Positions 27,918 through 37,284 are shown, counted from the first letter of the stretch. The stretch is 64,000 nucleotides of DNA from Lachnospiraceae bacterium (GCA_017412055.1 JAFQOW010000012.1:1-64000); one strand, 5' to 3'. Notes: generated by a model from the sequence alone, not told the origin. Numbers and translations are program-made.

Positions 27918-27978
27918 TGCTGTGTCGTAAGACACGGCCATTTCAGATAAATAACTATTAACATTTTTTAAGCCTGTG
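27918..27978 (+). other. two small hairpins before the spoVG-like gene
   Basis: GCTGTGTC pairs with GACACGGC near 27918-27938, and GCCTGT pairs with ACAGGC near 27973-27987. They resemble the other intergenic hairpins of this module. Confidence 0.4.
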
Positions 27979-28002
27979 TGACAGGCAGAAAGAGAGGAAC
28001 TT

Positions 28003-28683
28003 ATGAAGTATTCAATCAAACTGAACGCAGTAAACAACCCTGACAAGAATGTGAAGGCATTTGCAACCGTAACCTTTGGTGACTGTTTTAAGGTTACAAA
28101 CATTGCGGTAGTGAAGTCGCAGGAGGCAGAGCCTTTTGTGTCCATGCCGTCATTCAAGACAAAGGAGAGAACAGAGCATAACCAGCCTGTGTATAAGGAT
28201 GTATGCAATCCTATCACAAGCGAGTTCAGAAAAGAACTCTATGACGAAATTCTTTCACTGTATGCAGAAATGGAGCAGTCCGGAAAGACTGAGGTAAGCA
28301 GGGATGCCGAAGATGCACAGGAGCCGGAGTTCCGTGTAGCGGTAACACCTTTTGAAAGAGAAGGTAGCAACATTCGTGGTCTTGCCCGTATCTATTTTGA
28401 GGACTGCTTTGTGGTTAGCAATGTCAGCATTATTCAGGGTAAGGAAAAGGAATTTGTGGCGATGCCTTCCTACATGGTAAAGCAGAATGGCGGTAAGTCA
28501 CAGTACCAGGATGTCTGTTTCCCTGTAACAAAGGAGTTTCGTGAGAAGTTGTATGATGCCCTCATGGACTGTTATCAGCAGGAGAGGGACAAAGCCATGA
28601 ATCAGGGAATGGAGCAGGCAACTTCACAGAGCATGGAAAGGGCAGAGAGCAGACAGCCGGACAGAAATCTTCCCTTTCGTTAA
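28003..28683 (+). CDS. protein with two SpoVG domains
   Basis: The protein has 226 residues. Residues about 1-80 and 107-195 are two copies of a SpoVG-like domain: each has an A-x-[VI]-x-F-x-D-C-F strand, then V-S/T-N-[IV]-x-[IV], a [VA]-MPS-[FY] turn, and a DVC-[NF]-P-[IV]-T motif. SpoVG proteins bind nucleic acid and regulate gene expression or septation. ICE-encoded versions are common, but the fused pair is longer than the usual ~95-residue single domain. The gene has its own AGAGAGGA ribosome site and hairpins on both sides. Confidence 0.85.
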   Translation: MKYSIKLNAVNNPDKNVKAFATVTFGDCFKVTNIAVVKSQEAEPFVSMPSFKTKERTEHNQPVYKDVCNPITSEFRKELYDEILSLYAEMEQSGKTEVSRDAEDAQEPEFRVAVTPFEREGSNIRGLARIYFEDCFVVSNVSIIQGKEKEFVAMPSYMVKQNGGKSQYQDVCFPVTKEFREKLYDALMDCYQQERDKAMNQGMEQATSQSMERAESRQPDRNLPFR

Positions 28684-28705
28684 GAATGAGGAATAACTAT
28701 TCATG

Positions 28706-28735
28706 GGGCATAGCATAATCATCTGCTATGCCCTG
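28706..28735 (+). terminator. perfect hairpin after the spoVG-like gene
   Basis: GGGCATAGCA pairs perfectly with TGCTATGCCC around an 8-base loop. Only a short T/G stretch follows, so it may attenuate and not fully stop transcription. Confidence 0.5.
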
Positions 28736-28752
28736 TGGGAAAGGAGAATACA

Positions 28753-29613
28753 ATGGATCAAGTACAAAATATGGAATTGTCAAAAGACCAAATCATTCAG
28801 GAACTGATTGCCCTTTTAAATCAGAATCAGCAGAAAGAAGCTGCCAATAATGTGTTTGAAATGGCAGCATTAATTGATGGTATGGGCAAGCGACTTGAAC
28901 AGGTAACAAAGGAATTATCAAGTGTCCGTAAACAGCTTGAGAAGATGGAGCAGGAAAGGGCAGACAAGACTTTAAAGGCTACCGTTCGTAAGGCTGTGGA
29001 ATCCTTAGAACAGCAATGCCAGAAGATGAAGCAGCAGTTGTTTGAGATTAAAACAGAGGTAAAAGCAAAGGCTTCTGAAATTGTGGCAGAGGCAAAAGCA
29101 AAGGGCAAAGCGGCACTTCATAAGGTGTCGGAGTTCTTGGGGATTAAGAATAAGCTGGAGTCTGTCCGTGAGAATGTCCGTAAGAGTATTGCAGAGACAG
29201 AGCATACCATAAATAAATTGGATGCTTTTGGTAGCGGTATGAGAGAAGCCGGACAGAAGATTGCCAATACCTTCCGTACCTTTGCGGATAAGGAAACGGT
29301 TGATTATTCCGAAAAGGAAAAGAAGTTTTCTAAAACAGATCTTGTGAAAAAGCCTTTTGAGGCAAAGAAAAAGCTGTATCAGAGAATGGAGCAACATTTG
29401 GATGAGGCACTTGATAAGGTAAACAACCTTGCTAAAGAACCGGAGCGTATAAAGGATGTGGAAATGGCAGAGTCTACTATGCTTGGAGCTGTGGCAGAGC
29501 AGGAATTTCAGTATGGGGCAGAAGCTTTTGAAGCCTATCAGCAGTCAGGAAAAGCAGAGACAGTTGTGGGGTCAGAGGTAAAAGTGCAAGAAGTAAAGGG
29601 TAAGAGCCGATAG
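28753..29613 (+). CDS. DUF6674-like coiled-coil protein
   Basis: The protein has 286 residues. AAGGAG is spaced 6 bases before ATG 28753, and a start 18 bases earlier is unlikely. It is almost entirely helical: coiled coil at about residues 45-110, an alanine/lysine-rich stretch (about 115-140), and another coil near 190-230. It resembles, from memory, DUF6674 proteins found at the end of ICE transfer modules. No membrane segment is seen. It may organise DNA or the relaxosome, but the role is unknown. Confidence 0.7.
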   Translation: MDQVQNMELSKDQIIQELIALLNQNQQKEAANNVFEMAALIDGMGKRLEQVTKELSSVRKQLEKMEQERADKTLKATVRKAVESLEQQCQKMKQQLFEIKTEVKAKASEIVAEAKAKGKAALHKVSEFLGIKNKLESVRENVRKSIAETEHTINKLDAFGSGMREAGQKIANTFRTFADKETVDYSEKEKKFSKTDLVKKPFEAKKKLYQRMEQHLDEALDKVNNLAKEPERIKDVEMAESTMLGAVAEQEFQYGAEAFEAYQQSGKAETVVGSEVKVQEVKGKSR

Positions 29614-29621
29614 AGTTTTAG

Positions 29622-29656
29622 GGGGGTATCACTTGAGGGTGGTATCCCTTTTTTAA
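29622..29656 (+). terminator. terminator ending the transfer module
   Basis: GGGGTATCAC pairs with GTGGTATCCC through wobble pairs, followed by TTTTTT. It marks the end of the conjugation operon. The cargo promoter follows. Confidence 0.7.
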
Positions 29657-29707
29657 TGCAATTTACTACATAAAAATGTGAAAATACACATAAAATAGTA
29701 ATGAGTA

Positions 29708-29736
29708 TTGATTAAATTGATGCTAGATGGTATAAT
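29708..29736 (+). promoter_or_regulatory. sigma-A-type promoter for the cargo ATPase
   Basis: TTGATT (29708-29713) and a perfect TATAAT (29731-29736) are 17 bp apart, followed by the ATPase gene about 50 bp downstream. Confidence 0.7.
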
Positions 29737-29783
29737 TCTATTACCAAAAAGTGTGCCGATACACAAAAATAAGGAGTGGCAAT

Positions 29784-31037
29784 ATGGAGATTAAAAGAGA
29801 TTCATACCTTGAACAGTTAAAGATAAGAAAAGATAATGGGATGATTAAGATTATCACGGGTATCAGGAGATGCGGTAAATCATTCCTGCTATTTGTGTTG
29901 TTTAAGAAATATTTATTGGAAAGTGGTGTAGATAATGACCACATCATTGAGATTGCTTTAGATGGCATTGAAAATGAGGAACTGAGAGATCCAAAGAAGT
30001 GTTATCAGTATATTAAAGACGCAATGAAAGATGAACAGAAGTATTATCTGCTTTTAGATGAAGTACAGTTTATGCCACGATTTGAAGAAGTGCTGAATAG
30101 CCTGCTTCGTATTAGTAATATTGATGTGTATGTAACCGGTAGTAATTCTAAATTTTTATCTAGCGATATTGTAACTGAATTTAGAGGCAGAGGAGATGAA
30201 ATCAGAATTTATCCGTTGTCCTTCGCAGAGTTTTATGCGGCTTTTGACGGAGATTATGATGACGCTTGGGAGGAATATATGATATATGGTGGCTTACCAC
30301 AGGTGGCACAGTTTTCTGTGGAACGTCAAAAGGCTGAGTATCTAAAAAATATTTTTACAAATGTTTATATTAAGGATGTTGTAGAACGAAACAAGCTTCA
30401 AAATGTTGATGAGATTGATACCTTAGTAGATATTCTTGCTTCAGCCATAGGAGCCCCTACCAATCCAACTAAAATATCAAATACCTTTAAAAGCGAACGA
30501 GGTGTCAATTACAGCAATAAAACCATATCCAATCATATTGATTATCTGGCAGAAGCATTTTTAATTTCTAAAGCAGATAGGTATGATATTAAAGGCAGAA
30601 AATATGTAGGAGCAAATCTGAAATATTATTTTTCAGATATAGGACTAAGAAATGCCAGATTGAATTTCAGACAGCAGGAACCGACTCATATTATGGAGAA
30701 CATAGTTTATAATGAGCTGCTTATCAGAGGCTATAATGTGGATGTTGGTATTGTAGAGGTATATGCAAAAAATGATGAAGGGAAAACGACTCGAAAGCAG
30801 TTTGAAGTTGATTTTGTAGTTAATCAGGGTAGTCAGAGATATTATATTCAAGTGGCTTATGATATGACATCTGAGGAAAAACAGACGCAGGAACTTAATT
30901 CATTTAGAAATATTCCGGATTCATTTAAGAAGATTGTTATTGTAAATGGAACGAAAAAGCCTTGGAGAAATGAGGAAGGATTTGTAATCATGGGCATGAA
31001 ATATTTTCTGCTCAATGCGGATAGTTTGGAGTTTTAG
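29784..31037 (+). CDS. AAA_14/DUF4143 ATPase
   Basis: The protein has 417 residues. Walker A GIRRCGKS is at residues 26-33 and Walker B LLLDEVQF has D92-E93. TGSNSKFL follows as a sensor-like motif, then a C-terminal DUF4143 region with a nuclease-like core (VYNELLIRGYNVDVG ... FEVDFVV ... YYIQVAY). This family is common as a single gene in gut bacteria and is suspected to be linked to defence or toxin-antitoxin behaviour, without proof. AAGGAG precedes ATG 29784. A perfect TATAAT promoter lies upstream and a 63-bp gap follows. Confidence 0.88.
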   Translation: MEIKRDSYLEQLKIRKDNGMIKIITGIRRCGKSFLLFVLFKKYLLESGVDNDHIIEIALDGIENEELRDPKKCYQYIKDAMKDEQKYYLLLDEVQFMPRFEEVLNSLLRISNIDVYVTGSNSKFLSSDIVTEFRGRGDEIRIYPLSFAEFYAAFDGDYDDAWEEYMIYGGLPQVAQFSVERQKAEYLKNIFTNVYIKDVVERNKLQNVDEIDTLVDILASAIGAPTNPTKISNTFKSERGVNYSNKTISNHIDYLAEAFLISKADRYDIKGRKYVGANLKYYFSDIGLRNARLNFRQQEPTHIMENIVYNELLIRGYNVDVGIVEVYAKNDEGKTTRKQFEVDFVVNQGSQRYYIQVAYDMTSEEKQTQELNSFRNIPDSFKKIVIVNGTKKPWRNEEGFVIMGMKYFLLNADSLEF

Positions 31038-31100
31038 TATGGAAAAGAAGATAATTTATTCCGATATGGAAGTAAGGATATAAAGTTAGGAGGCAAAGAA

Positions 31101-32057
31101 ATGGCAACGGTTGTGTATTCTAATGAAGAAGATGATATGTGTTCTTTTGTGATAGATGGCGAAGAATATGTTGAAGATGAAGAAAGGGCAATTATCCCCA
31201 AAGCTGTATTAAAACAAATAAGAGTTGAGGATATTCCAGATAATTTCGAAATTGAAGTATGTGAGTCAAAAGATTCTTCAGTAATAATGGTATCTGTTCC
31301 CATGACTTTTGTAAAAGTTGGTAAAAATGAGTTTCAGGTTATTTATGATGAACTGATTACTAGAAAATATTGGGATGGACCAATAGGACTTAAACTATAT
31401 ATGGAGACAAAAAGGGATGTAATAGAAGAGCGTTCAAAAGAGGTAGGGGATGTCTATTTAGAAAACTATGATGATGATGGAGCCTATATCCATCTGGCGT
31501 ATAGTACAAAAATTTATACGGATGATATGAGTGAATTGCTGAGCAATATGGAACAGATATATGGTGAAATCGAAGGTGCAACGGATATTACTTTAGGTTC
31601 TCCGTTTTCTAAAATAGATGATTGTGCAAAAGAAAATGAATTTACAATTAAGATATTACTTCCATTGTTTCGTAAGTTGGGATTTGCGAATGTGAAATAT
31701 AATCATGGAAACAAGGAATTTGGAAAAGATATTACATTTGCACGCAGAACGGAATTTGATGATTATGAGTATTATGGAGTGCAGGTAAAGTATGGAGATG
31801 TATCTGGTGGCGCTCAGGGAGAGATTAACGAATTGATTCAACAAGCGAAAGACTCTTTTACAATGCCATATTATGATGTGTATTCGAGAAATAAAGTAAG
31901 AGTATCTAAAGTTATTATTGCGATTTCAGGGAAATTTACACAAAACGCAGTAGAAAAAATAATAGAAGGTGTGACGGAATACCCTTTAAAGAATAACTTA
32001 ATTTTTCTGGATAGGGAAAAAATAGAGGGATTAATGAGTAAATATAATAGATTTTAA
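31101..32057 (+). CDS. Mrr-like PD-(D/E)XK nuclease candidate
   Basis: The protein has 318 residues. The N-terminal ~165 residues are acidic with an unknown fold. The C-terminal part has the order expected of Mrr-like restriction folds: a helix with E near LPLFRKLGF, then FGKDITF with D210, then a strand GVQVKYGD with Q228 and K230. That matches an E...D...QxK active site. It lies at the head of a four-gene set with AGGAGG before the ATG. A role in degrading foreign DNA or RNA is plausible but inferred. Confidence 0.65.
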   Translation: MATVVYSNEEDDMCSFVIDGEEYVEDEERAIIPKAVLKQIRVEDIPDNFEIEVCESKDSSVIMVSVPMTFVKVGKNEFQVIYDELITRKYWDGPIGLKLYMETKRDVIEERSKEVGDVYLENYDDDGAYIHLAYSTKIYTDDMSELLSNMEQIYGEIEGATDITLGSPFSKIDDCAKENEFTIKILLPLFRKLGFANVKYNHGNKEFGKDITFARRTEFDDYEYYGVQVKYGDVSGGAQGEINELIQQAKDSFTMPYYDVYSRNKVRVSKVIIAISGKFTQNAVEKIIEGVTEYPLKNNLIFLDREKIEGLMSKYNRF

Positions 32058-32099
32058 TATTTCTGTTGGAAATATAAAGATTTGGGAGGTATTCATTCT

Positions 32100-33239
32100 A
32101 TGGATAATGAAAGAAATATAGATCCATTAGTTTCCTTGCAACAGGAATTGTGTGATATGTGGGGCATTAACAATCAAACAAAGTATGTATTCTATTATGA
32201 TGAAAGTAATAATTGTAGAAAATTTTGGGTTGATGATAGTAAACAACAGTTTAATACGGATTATACAGCAGATTTTGTGTTGGCAGGGTTGGTAAAAAAA
32301 GAGGAAGATACTGTTGATGTATCGCTAGAATCATTTAGAAAACCTTTGAAGTTGCAGGGAAATGTAGAAGAGATTAAATTTAAAAAACTATACGCAAAAG
32401 GTGATTTTTTACAGTGTGTGAAGGAAAAACGCTTGTTTGAGACTCTATTATGGATAGATAAATCGCCCTTTTATATTCATTACACGAATGTGAACAACCT
32501 GTTTTATACACTTGTTGAAATATTTGATTCCATTGTAAATCCTGATGAAATAAGTGAATTTGGATATAACTATTTTAAAATGAAGAGTGTATTTTATTAT
32601 ATGTTCAAAGGAAAAGCAGATGAACTGCAAATATTGATGTTCAAATATAAATATCCCAATATACAGAGGGAGGATGTAGAGAGATTTTGCAATGAATTAC
32701 TATTTTTACTTGGAAGCAGGAGAGAAATGAAGGAAGAAGAAAAGTTTCTTGCCGGAATGCTTGCAAGAGCGTCAAAGAGTGATGAATTGGTATTTTTGCA
32801 TGATAATGATGATTATATCATGCAGGAAAATTATGCAGAATTTTATGCTGATCCTATCCGGAAATATCAGAAGTCAACACATATATTTGACGAGGAAACG
32901 ACAGTGCAGGATATAGTAAAGAGACAGATAGCACAGGGGGAGAATATGGCAGATAATTTTAAGTTTGTGAAATCTGAAACAGATATATTCGTGCAGTTAT
33001 CTGATGTAGTAGCAGGGATTCTTGGTAAACTGTTTAAGTACATAAACTCCACAAGTGTAAATCAGCGTAGAAAGGATATTGAAGGCTTATCAAAGATTCA
33101 GATTGATAATATTTTACTCATCGATAAGTTGCGTATGGAAGCAAATCGAGAGAATCCCGGATTTTTGCATTCGGTTGCTCCATTGGATGAAGTTGGAATT
33201 CTTGATAGGTTTTTTGAAATGGTAAAGAGCAGAGAATAG
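32100..33239 (+). CDS. DUF3800-like protein
   Basis: The protein has 379 residues. A strand ending YYDESNN with D34-E35 near the N terminus and a C-terminal VQLSDVVAG with D302 match the acidic positions of DUF3800 proteins, which have an RNase H-like fold and are found on mobile elements. GGGAGGT is correctly spaced before ATG 32100. It stands between the nuclease candidate and two unknown genes. Nuclease activity is possible but unproven. Confidence 0.65.
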   Translation: MDNERNIDPLVSLQQELCDMWGINNQTKYVFYYDESNNCRKFWVDDSKQQFNTDYTADFVLAGLVKKEEDTVDVSLESFRKPLKLQGNVEEIKFKKLYAKGDFLQCVKEKRLFETLLWIDKSPFYIHYTNVNNLFYTLVEIFDSIVNPDEISEFGYNYFKMKSVFYYMFKGKADELQILMFKYKYPNIQREDVERFCNELLFLLGSRREMKEEEKFLAGMLARASKSDELVFLHDNDDYIMQENYAEFYADPIRKYQKSTHIFDEETTVQDIVKRQIAQGENMADNFKFVKSETDIFVQLSDVVAGILGKLFKYINSTSVNQRRKDIEGLSKIQIDNILLIDKLRMEANRENPGFLHSVAPLDEVGILDRFFEMVKSRE

Positions 33240-33258
33240 TACAGAAAGAAGGTGTGTT

Positions 33259-34116
33259 ATGTATTATGACCTTACAAATCCGGATGCATCGTATTATTGG
33301 TTACATGAAGCATTGCAGATAAGACAAGGTGAACTAATTGAAACTTATGTTATAGAATGTCATAATGATTTTGATGTGTTTTATAATAAATACCGTTCGT
33401 TAATAGATAAATTAGATGTTGAAAACATAGAAATGGTGGCATTTCAAGTCACCACTTGCAATGACGAATGTGCAGAAATAAAGAAAAATGGATTACGAAA
33501 TTTGCAGTGGATATTAAGTAATGATACTGCACTTTGTAGATTTTTAAAGGAATATGATATAAGTTTTGATATTGAAAGTAAGTTAATGTACATAGGTGGA
33601 ACTGCTTTTGATGTGGATTATGAAAAGTATACGGATTTAGATGTGATTTCAAGAAGAAAAGAGCAACTGCATAAGATTGGACATAAGATATATTATGATT
33701 TTCAAATCAATGCATTTCTGTTCTGTAAGGACATTTATGATTATTCAACTATTCATGAAGCACCAGAATTTCTCTATACATTATCATCTTTGAATGATGC
33801 GACAAAGGGGATTGATACAAAATGGAAGAATCTGTGTAAACCGTATGTTGTAAAATATAAAAGTAAATTAAAAGATTTTGCGTATTTCACATTTTATGGT
33901 AATGAGAGAGAATATAATGAGGATCGGCGAGAAAATTGGTGCGAATTAAGGAGATTATTAATATCAAGAGCGGTTGAAAGTGCTTTTGGTGATTCATCAT
34001 CACAAATATTTGCATATATGAAGCCAGATATGATAGTAGCACCGGAGAATATTCTTGAATATGTGCCTGCTGAGAAATGGAGAAAAGATGTACTTAAATA
34101 CTTTGGGAAAGAATGA
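33259..34116 (+). CDS. unknown cargo protein
   Basis: The protein has 285 residues, is rich in tyrosine and aspartate, with no membrane segment or signal peptide. AAGAAGGTG precedes the ATG. A notable segment is FQVTTCNDECAEIKKNGL near residues 57-75, which looks like part of a compact catalytic or binding domain, though I cannot name it. It is translated just before the next gene, with only 1 bp between them, so the two products probably act together. Confidence 0.6.
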   Translation: MYYDLTNPDASYYWLHEALQIRQGELIETYVIECHNDFDVFYNKYRSLIDKLDVENIEMVAFQVTTCNDECAEIKKNGLRNLQWILSNDTALCRFLKEYDISFDIESKLMYIGGTAFDVDYEKYTDLDVISRRKEQLHKIGHKIYYDFQINAFLFCKDIYDYSTIHEAPEFLYTLSSLNDATKGIDTKWKNLCKPYVVKYKSKLKDFAYFTFYGNEREYNEDRRENWCELRRLLISRAVESAFGDSSSQIFAYMKPDMIVAPENILEYVPAEKWRKDVLKYFGKE

Positions 34117-34117
34117 G

Positions 34118-34945
34118 ATGTATGTGTCGGTTGCTGAAATAGTGGGAGCCGATGTTGAAGATATAAAAAGATTTGTCATAGAAAATGCAGCCGATATTGT
34201 AGATTGTCATTATGATGAATATGGTATTGAACAGATGGACTTGAAGGGACTTTTGAATGGTAAAGAACTTAAGCTAATTGATAGTCTCATTATGCATCAT
34301 ATTACACCAAGAGAGAGTGAAGAAAGTATATGGCAGGAAGGTCTTATGACATTATCCAATGCATTAACCCAAAAAACGATTTTGGCTGATTACTTAAAGA
34401 AATGGGGATTCACCTTTTCCTTTGATGGAAACCAAATTGTTATGAGTCGAAAAGGATTAGTAGTTGATGTGGAAAATAAACTCGGAACAAATCTAAAAAT
34501 GAGACTTGGAGGTCCCAATACTCTTAATGATTACAATGTAAATGGATATCTTTTTGTAGATGAATTTGAGGAAGAAGCAATCAGAGGATGGCTAGGTTCA
34601 CCGGAGTTTTTGAAAAGTTTGGCATATTATTACGATAATTTTAGTATTGCAAATAATTATGCCGATAATAGCCATAATTACTATGTCTCATTTGAAGTGC
34701 CTTTAGATATGGTGGATATAGAAGGGTTTTCTGCTACAATTTCTGTTGAAAAAAAGACTAGCATATTGTTAAGGTACACAATCAATGCTTTGGCATATGC
34801 TGAAATGAAAAGGAAGCCATTTCTTCCAATGTATAATCCAATTATTTTCTTAAAAAGGCAATATGATGTACCCAAAGAAGATATTCGGAAAATATGGATA
34901 TTATATCATAAACCGGGGAAATGGTTTCCGGTAGAAATAGTTTAG
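34118..34945 (+). CDS. unknown cargo protein coupled to the previous gene
   Basis: The protein has 275 residues and is soluble. The in-frame ATG at 34118 lies 1 bp after the upstream stop, and GGGAAAG is 6 bases before it. Longer starts at 34055 or 34088 would overlap the upstream gene. The segments around ISPRESE-like HHITPRESE and GGPNTLNDYNVNG suggest an enzyme-like fold, but no family is recognised. It ends 22 bp before a strong terminator. Confidence 0.55.
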   Translation: MYVSVAEIVGADVEDIKRFVIENAADIVDCHYDEYGIEQMDLKGLLNGKELKLIDSLIMHHITPRESEESIWQEGLMTLSNALTQKTILADYLKKWGFTFSFDGNQIVMSRKGLVVDVENKLGTNLKMRLGGPNTLNDYNVNGYLFVDEFEEEAIRGWLGSPEFLKSLAYYYDNFSIANNYADNSHNYYVSFEVPLDMVDIEGFSATISVEKKTSILLRYTINALAYAEMKRKPFLPMYNPIIFLKRQYDVPKEDIRKIWILYHKPGKWFPVEIV

Positions 34946-34967
34946 AAAGTTTATCAATTTGTTTAAA

Positions 34968-35010
34968 GAGAAAGTAGTAATTATGCAATTAGATTACTGC
35001 TTTCTTTTAT
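34968..35010 (+). terminator. terminator closing the cargo block
   Basis: GAAAGTAGTAAT (34970-34981) pairs with ATTACTGCTTTC (34993-35004), followed by TTTTATTT. Its T-rich tail runs into the first LytTR box. Confidence 0.75.
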
Positions 35011-35076
35011 TTCACACCCAAAATCTCGTATTTCACACCCTCATATCACGAATTTATTGCAAAGATACGATATAAT
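35010..35076 (+). promoter_or_regulatory. class A LytTR box pair and promoter of regulator 1
   Basis: Perfect direct repeats TTTCACACCC lie at 35010-35019 and 35031-35040, 21 bp start to start (two helical turns), as expected for a dimer of LytTR domains. A perfect TATAAT lies at 35071-35076, 30 bp after the second repeat. It precedes the response regulator gene, so autoregulation is likely. Confidence 0.85.
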
Positions 35077-35126
35077 AAAAGAATGGATATGTATATCCAA
35101 AAATCAGCGAAAGGTAGGCGGTCATT

Positions 35127-35852
35127 ATGAAGATAGCGGTCTGTGACGATGACAGAACCACAAGGGAACAAATTGCTTCTTTGATAAGAGAACAGGAGCC
35201 GGATGCGGAGGTTGTTACCTTTGAAGCTGGGGAGGAAATGATTAAATCGCAGGAGAATTTTGCGGTTTCTTTTCTTGATGTGGAAATGAAAGAAATATCG
35301 GGGATAGATGTTGCAAAGCATATTAGGGAAGAACAGGAGAAAAGAAGCAGGGAAAAAAGTATTATTATATTTGTAACCGGATACCGGGAGTATATGGAGG
35401 ATGCCTTTGATGTAAACGCTTTTCATTATCTGGTAAAGCCTGTGGATGAAAAGAAATTCCATACTGTCTTTAATCGTGCGTTGAAAGAGGTATCTGTGAA
35501 ACATAGGCAGAAAAAACTTTCTGTAATTATCAAATACAATGGTATGCAGAAAAAGGTTTTGCTGAAAGATATTTATTATATTGAGAGCAGTAATAAAAAA
35601 GTAGTGTTCCATACGAAGGACGGAAAAATTGATACTTATGGCAGAATGGATGATTGGGAAACAGAGCTGGGTGACTCATTTTATCGGTGTCACAGAGGCT
35701 ATCTTGTTAATCTGGAAAAAATAACAGCCTATAATGTGGATACCATTGATTTAATAAACGGTGACTCTCTCATTCTTGCACAGAAGAAATATTCGGATTT
35801 TATCAAGGCATATATGCGATATGCAAAGGACGGAGGAATTGTAAATGTTTAG
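35127..35852 (+). CDS. LytTR response regulator 1
   Basis: The protein has 241 residues. The N-terminal receiver domain has the acidic pocket D7-D8-D9, phosphoacceptor D51 (FLDVEM) and the K in LVKPVD. The C-terminal LytTR DNA-binding domain (about 135-235) has YYIESSNKKV and FYRCHRGYLVNL. This is the AgrA/VirR type, which binds direct repeats about two helical turns apart. Upstream it has perfect class A repeats, and its gene overlaps the kinase gene by 8 bp. No agrB or agrD lies next to this pair. Confidence 0.93.
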   Translation: MKIAVCDDDRTTREQIASLIREQEPDAEVVTFEAGEEMIKSQENFAVSFLDVEMKEISGIDVAKHIREEQEKRSREKSIIIFVTGYREYMEDAFDVNAFHYLVKPVDEKKFHTVFNRALKEVSVKHRQKKLSVIIKYNGMQKKVLLKDIYYIESSNKKVVFHTKDGKIDTYGRMDDWETELGDSFYRCHRGYLVNLEKITAYNVDTIDLINGDSLILAQKKYSDFIKAYMRYAKDGGIVNV

Positions 35853-37284
35853 TTTGCTGTCCATGTTGATACATATAATCAACAGTATTTTTAGCGGAAT
35901 ATATACAAGTTTATTTTTGAAACCAAAGCATGATAAAAAGTCAACAGTTATTCTGTGGAGCATAATCTATTTTCTTATGCAGGTGCTTATATTTGAGGTC
36001 ATACAGAGCCGCTACCCATTTAATAACGTGATAAGTGCTATTATCAATGTGTCATTAATAGTAGGAATGCAAAGAATATTTTTTCGTAAAGGTACTTCAA
36101 GTCAGTTATTTGTATGTTTTAGTTTTGTAGCAGGAAAAGAGATTGTAAAGTATATTGCCAGCGTATTAAACGTAGTATTGGGTGCAGTTGCAGGAAAGTG
36201 GTTGGATGAATTGATTATGCAGGGGCAGATTGTCGCAAATAATCATGTAGAATTGGTTACGAATGTAATGCTATATGTGATGTATATTGCCAGTGCAATT
36301 CTTTATGCGTTGATTTTGGGAATATATTTGTCATTGATTCACAAAAAGTATGTAAGAAAAGAGTATCAGTTACAGATTCGAGAAAATGTATTTTTGATAT
36401 TACCTTGCATTGCGGCAGTATGTATTTCCATAACTCTGAAAATGATGATTATTACCGTAGAAAACGGAACAACGACTCTTATTTATGATACGATTCCGGC
36501 TACTTTGTTTTGGATTCCTGTGATATGTGTTCTGTTGTTAGGAACAGTTATAGCCAATGTTATGCTTTTTCAGAATGTGGTGCAGTATCATGAAGAAAAC
36601 AAAAAAGCCACCTTATTGGAAAATCAGATACAGCAGATGCAAAAAGAGGTACAGGAGATACAGGATATTTATGCGGATATGCGTGGATTGCGTCACGACT
36701 TGAGAGGGCATATCAATAATATTACGCAGTATGTGATGAAACAAAATAATACCGATGTCGAGGAACTGAATGACTATATCAGAAATATGGAAGAAACCGT
36801 AAGCAGGTTAGATTTTGGTTATCAGACAGGAAATCCGATTACGGATATTATTATTCATCAAAAGAAGCAGGAAGCAGACAAAGCAGGGGTAAAGTTTTTT
36901 GTAGATTTTAGTTATCCGAAAGAACTTCAGATAGATGTGTATGATATTGGAGTGATTTTGAATAATGCGTTGGAAAATGCAATCGAAGCTGCGACTCAGA
37001 TGGAAAGAGATAAATATGTATCATTACATTCTTATGTGAAGGGAAATCTTTTCTTTGTTGAAGTGGAGAATAGCTTTGCAAGAGAAATTGTAATGAACAA
37101 AGAGAGTGGTCTGCCGGAGAGCAGTAAAGCAAATAAGAAATCTCATGGAATGGGACTTACTAATATACAGAGGTGTGCAAGGAAGTACAAAGGCGATATT
37201 GATATTGTCATTGAAACTTCTAAGCAGGAACAGCAAATATTTAATCTTACAATAATGTTGAATGGAAAACCTGTCGGGCCATAA
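35845..37284 (+). CDS. GHKL sensor histidine kinase 1 (AgrC-like)
   Basis: The protein has 479 residues. About six membrane segments occupy the first ~240 residues. A coiled linker follows, then the dimerisation helix with phosphoacceptor His284 (LRHDLRGH) and a GHKL ATPase domain with NNALENAIEA and SHGMGLTNIQR. It probably senses a peptide or another membrane-borne signal and phosphorylates regulator 1. The overlap with the regulator gene indicates coupling. No dedicated peptide gene lies beside it. Confidence 0.92.
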   Translation: MFSLLSMLIHIINSIFSGIYTSLFLKPKHDKKSTVILWSIIYFLMQVLIFEVIQSRYPFNNVISAIINVSLIVGMQRIFFRKGTSSQLFVCFSFVAGKEIVKYIASVLNVVLGAVAGKWLDELIMQGQIVANNHVELVTNVMLYVMYIASAILYALILGIYLSLIHKKYVRKEYQLQIRENVFLILPCIAAVCISITLKMMIITVENGTTTLIYDTIPATLFWIPVICVLLLGTVIANVMLFQNVVQYHEENKKATLLENQIQQMQKEVQEIQDIYADMRGLRHDLRGHINNITQYVMKQNNTDVEELNDYIRNMEETVSRLDFGYQTGNPITDIIIHQKKQEADKAGVKFFVDFSYPKELQIDVYDIGVILNNALENAIEAATQMERDKYVSLHSYVKGNLFFVEVENSFAREIVMNKESGLPESSKANKKSHGMGLTNIQRCARKYKGDIDIVIETSKQEQQIFNLTIMLNGKPVGP

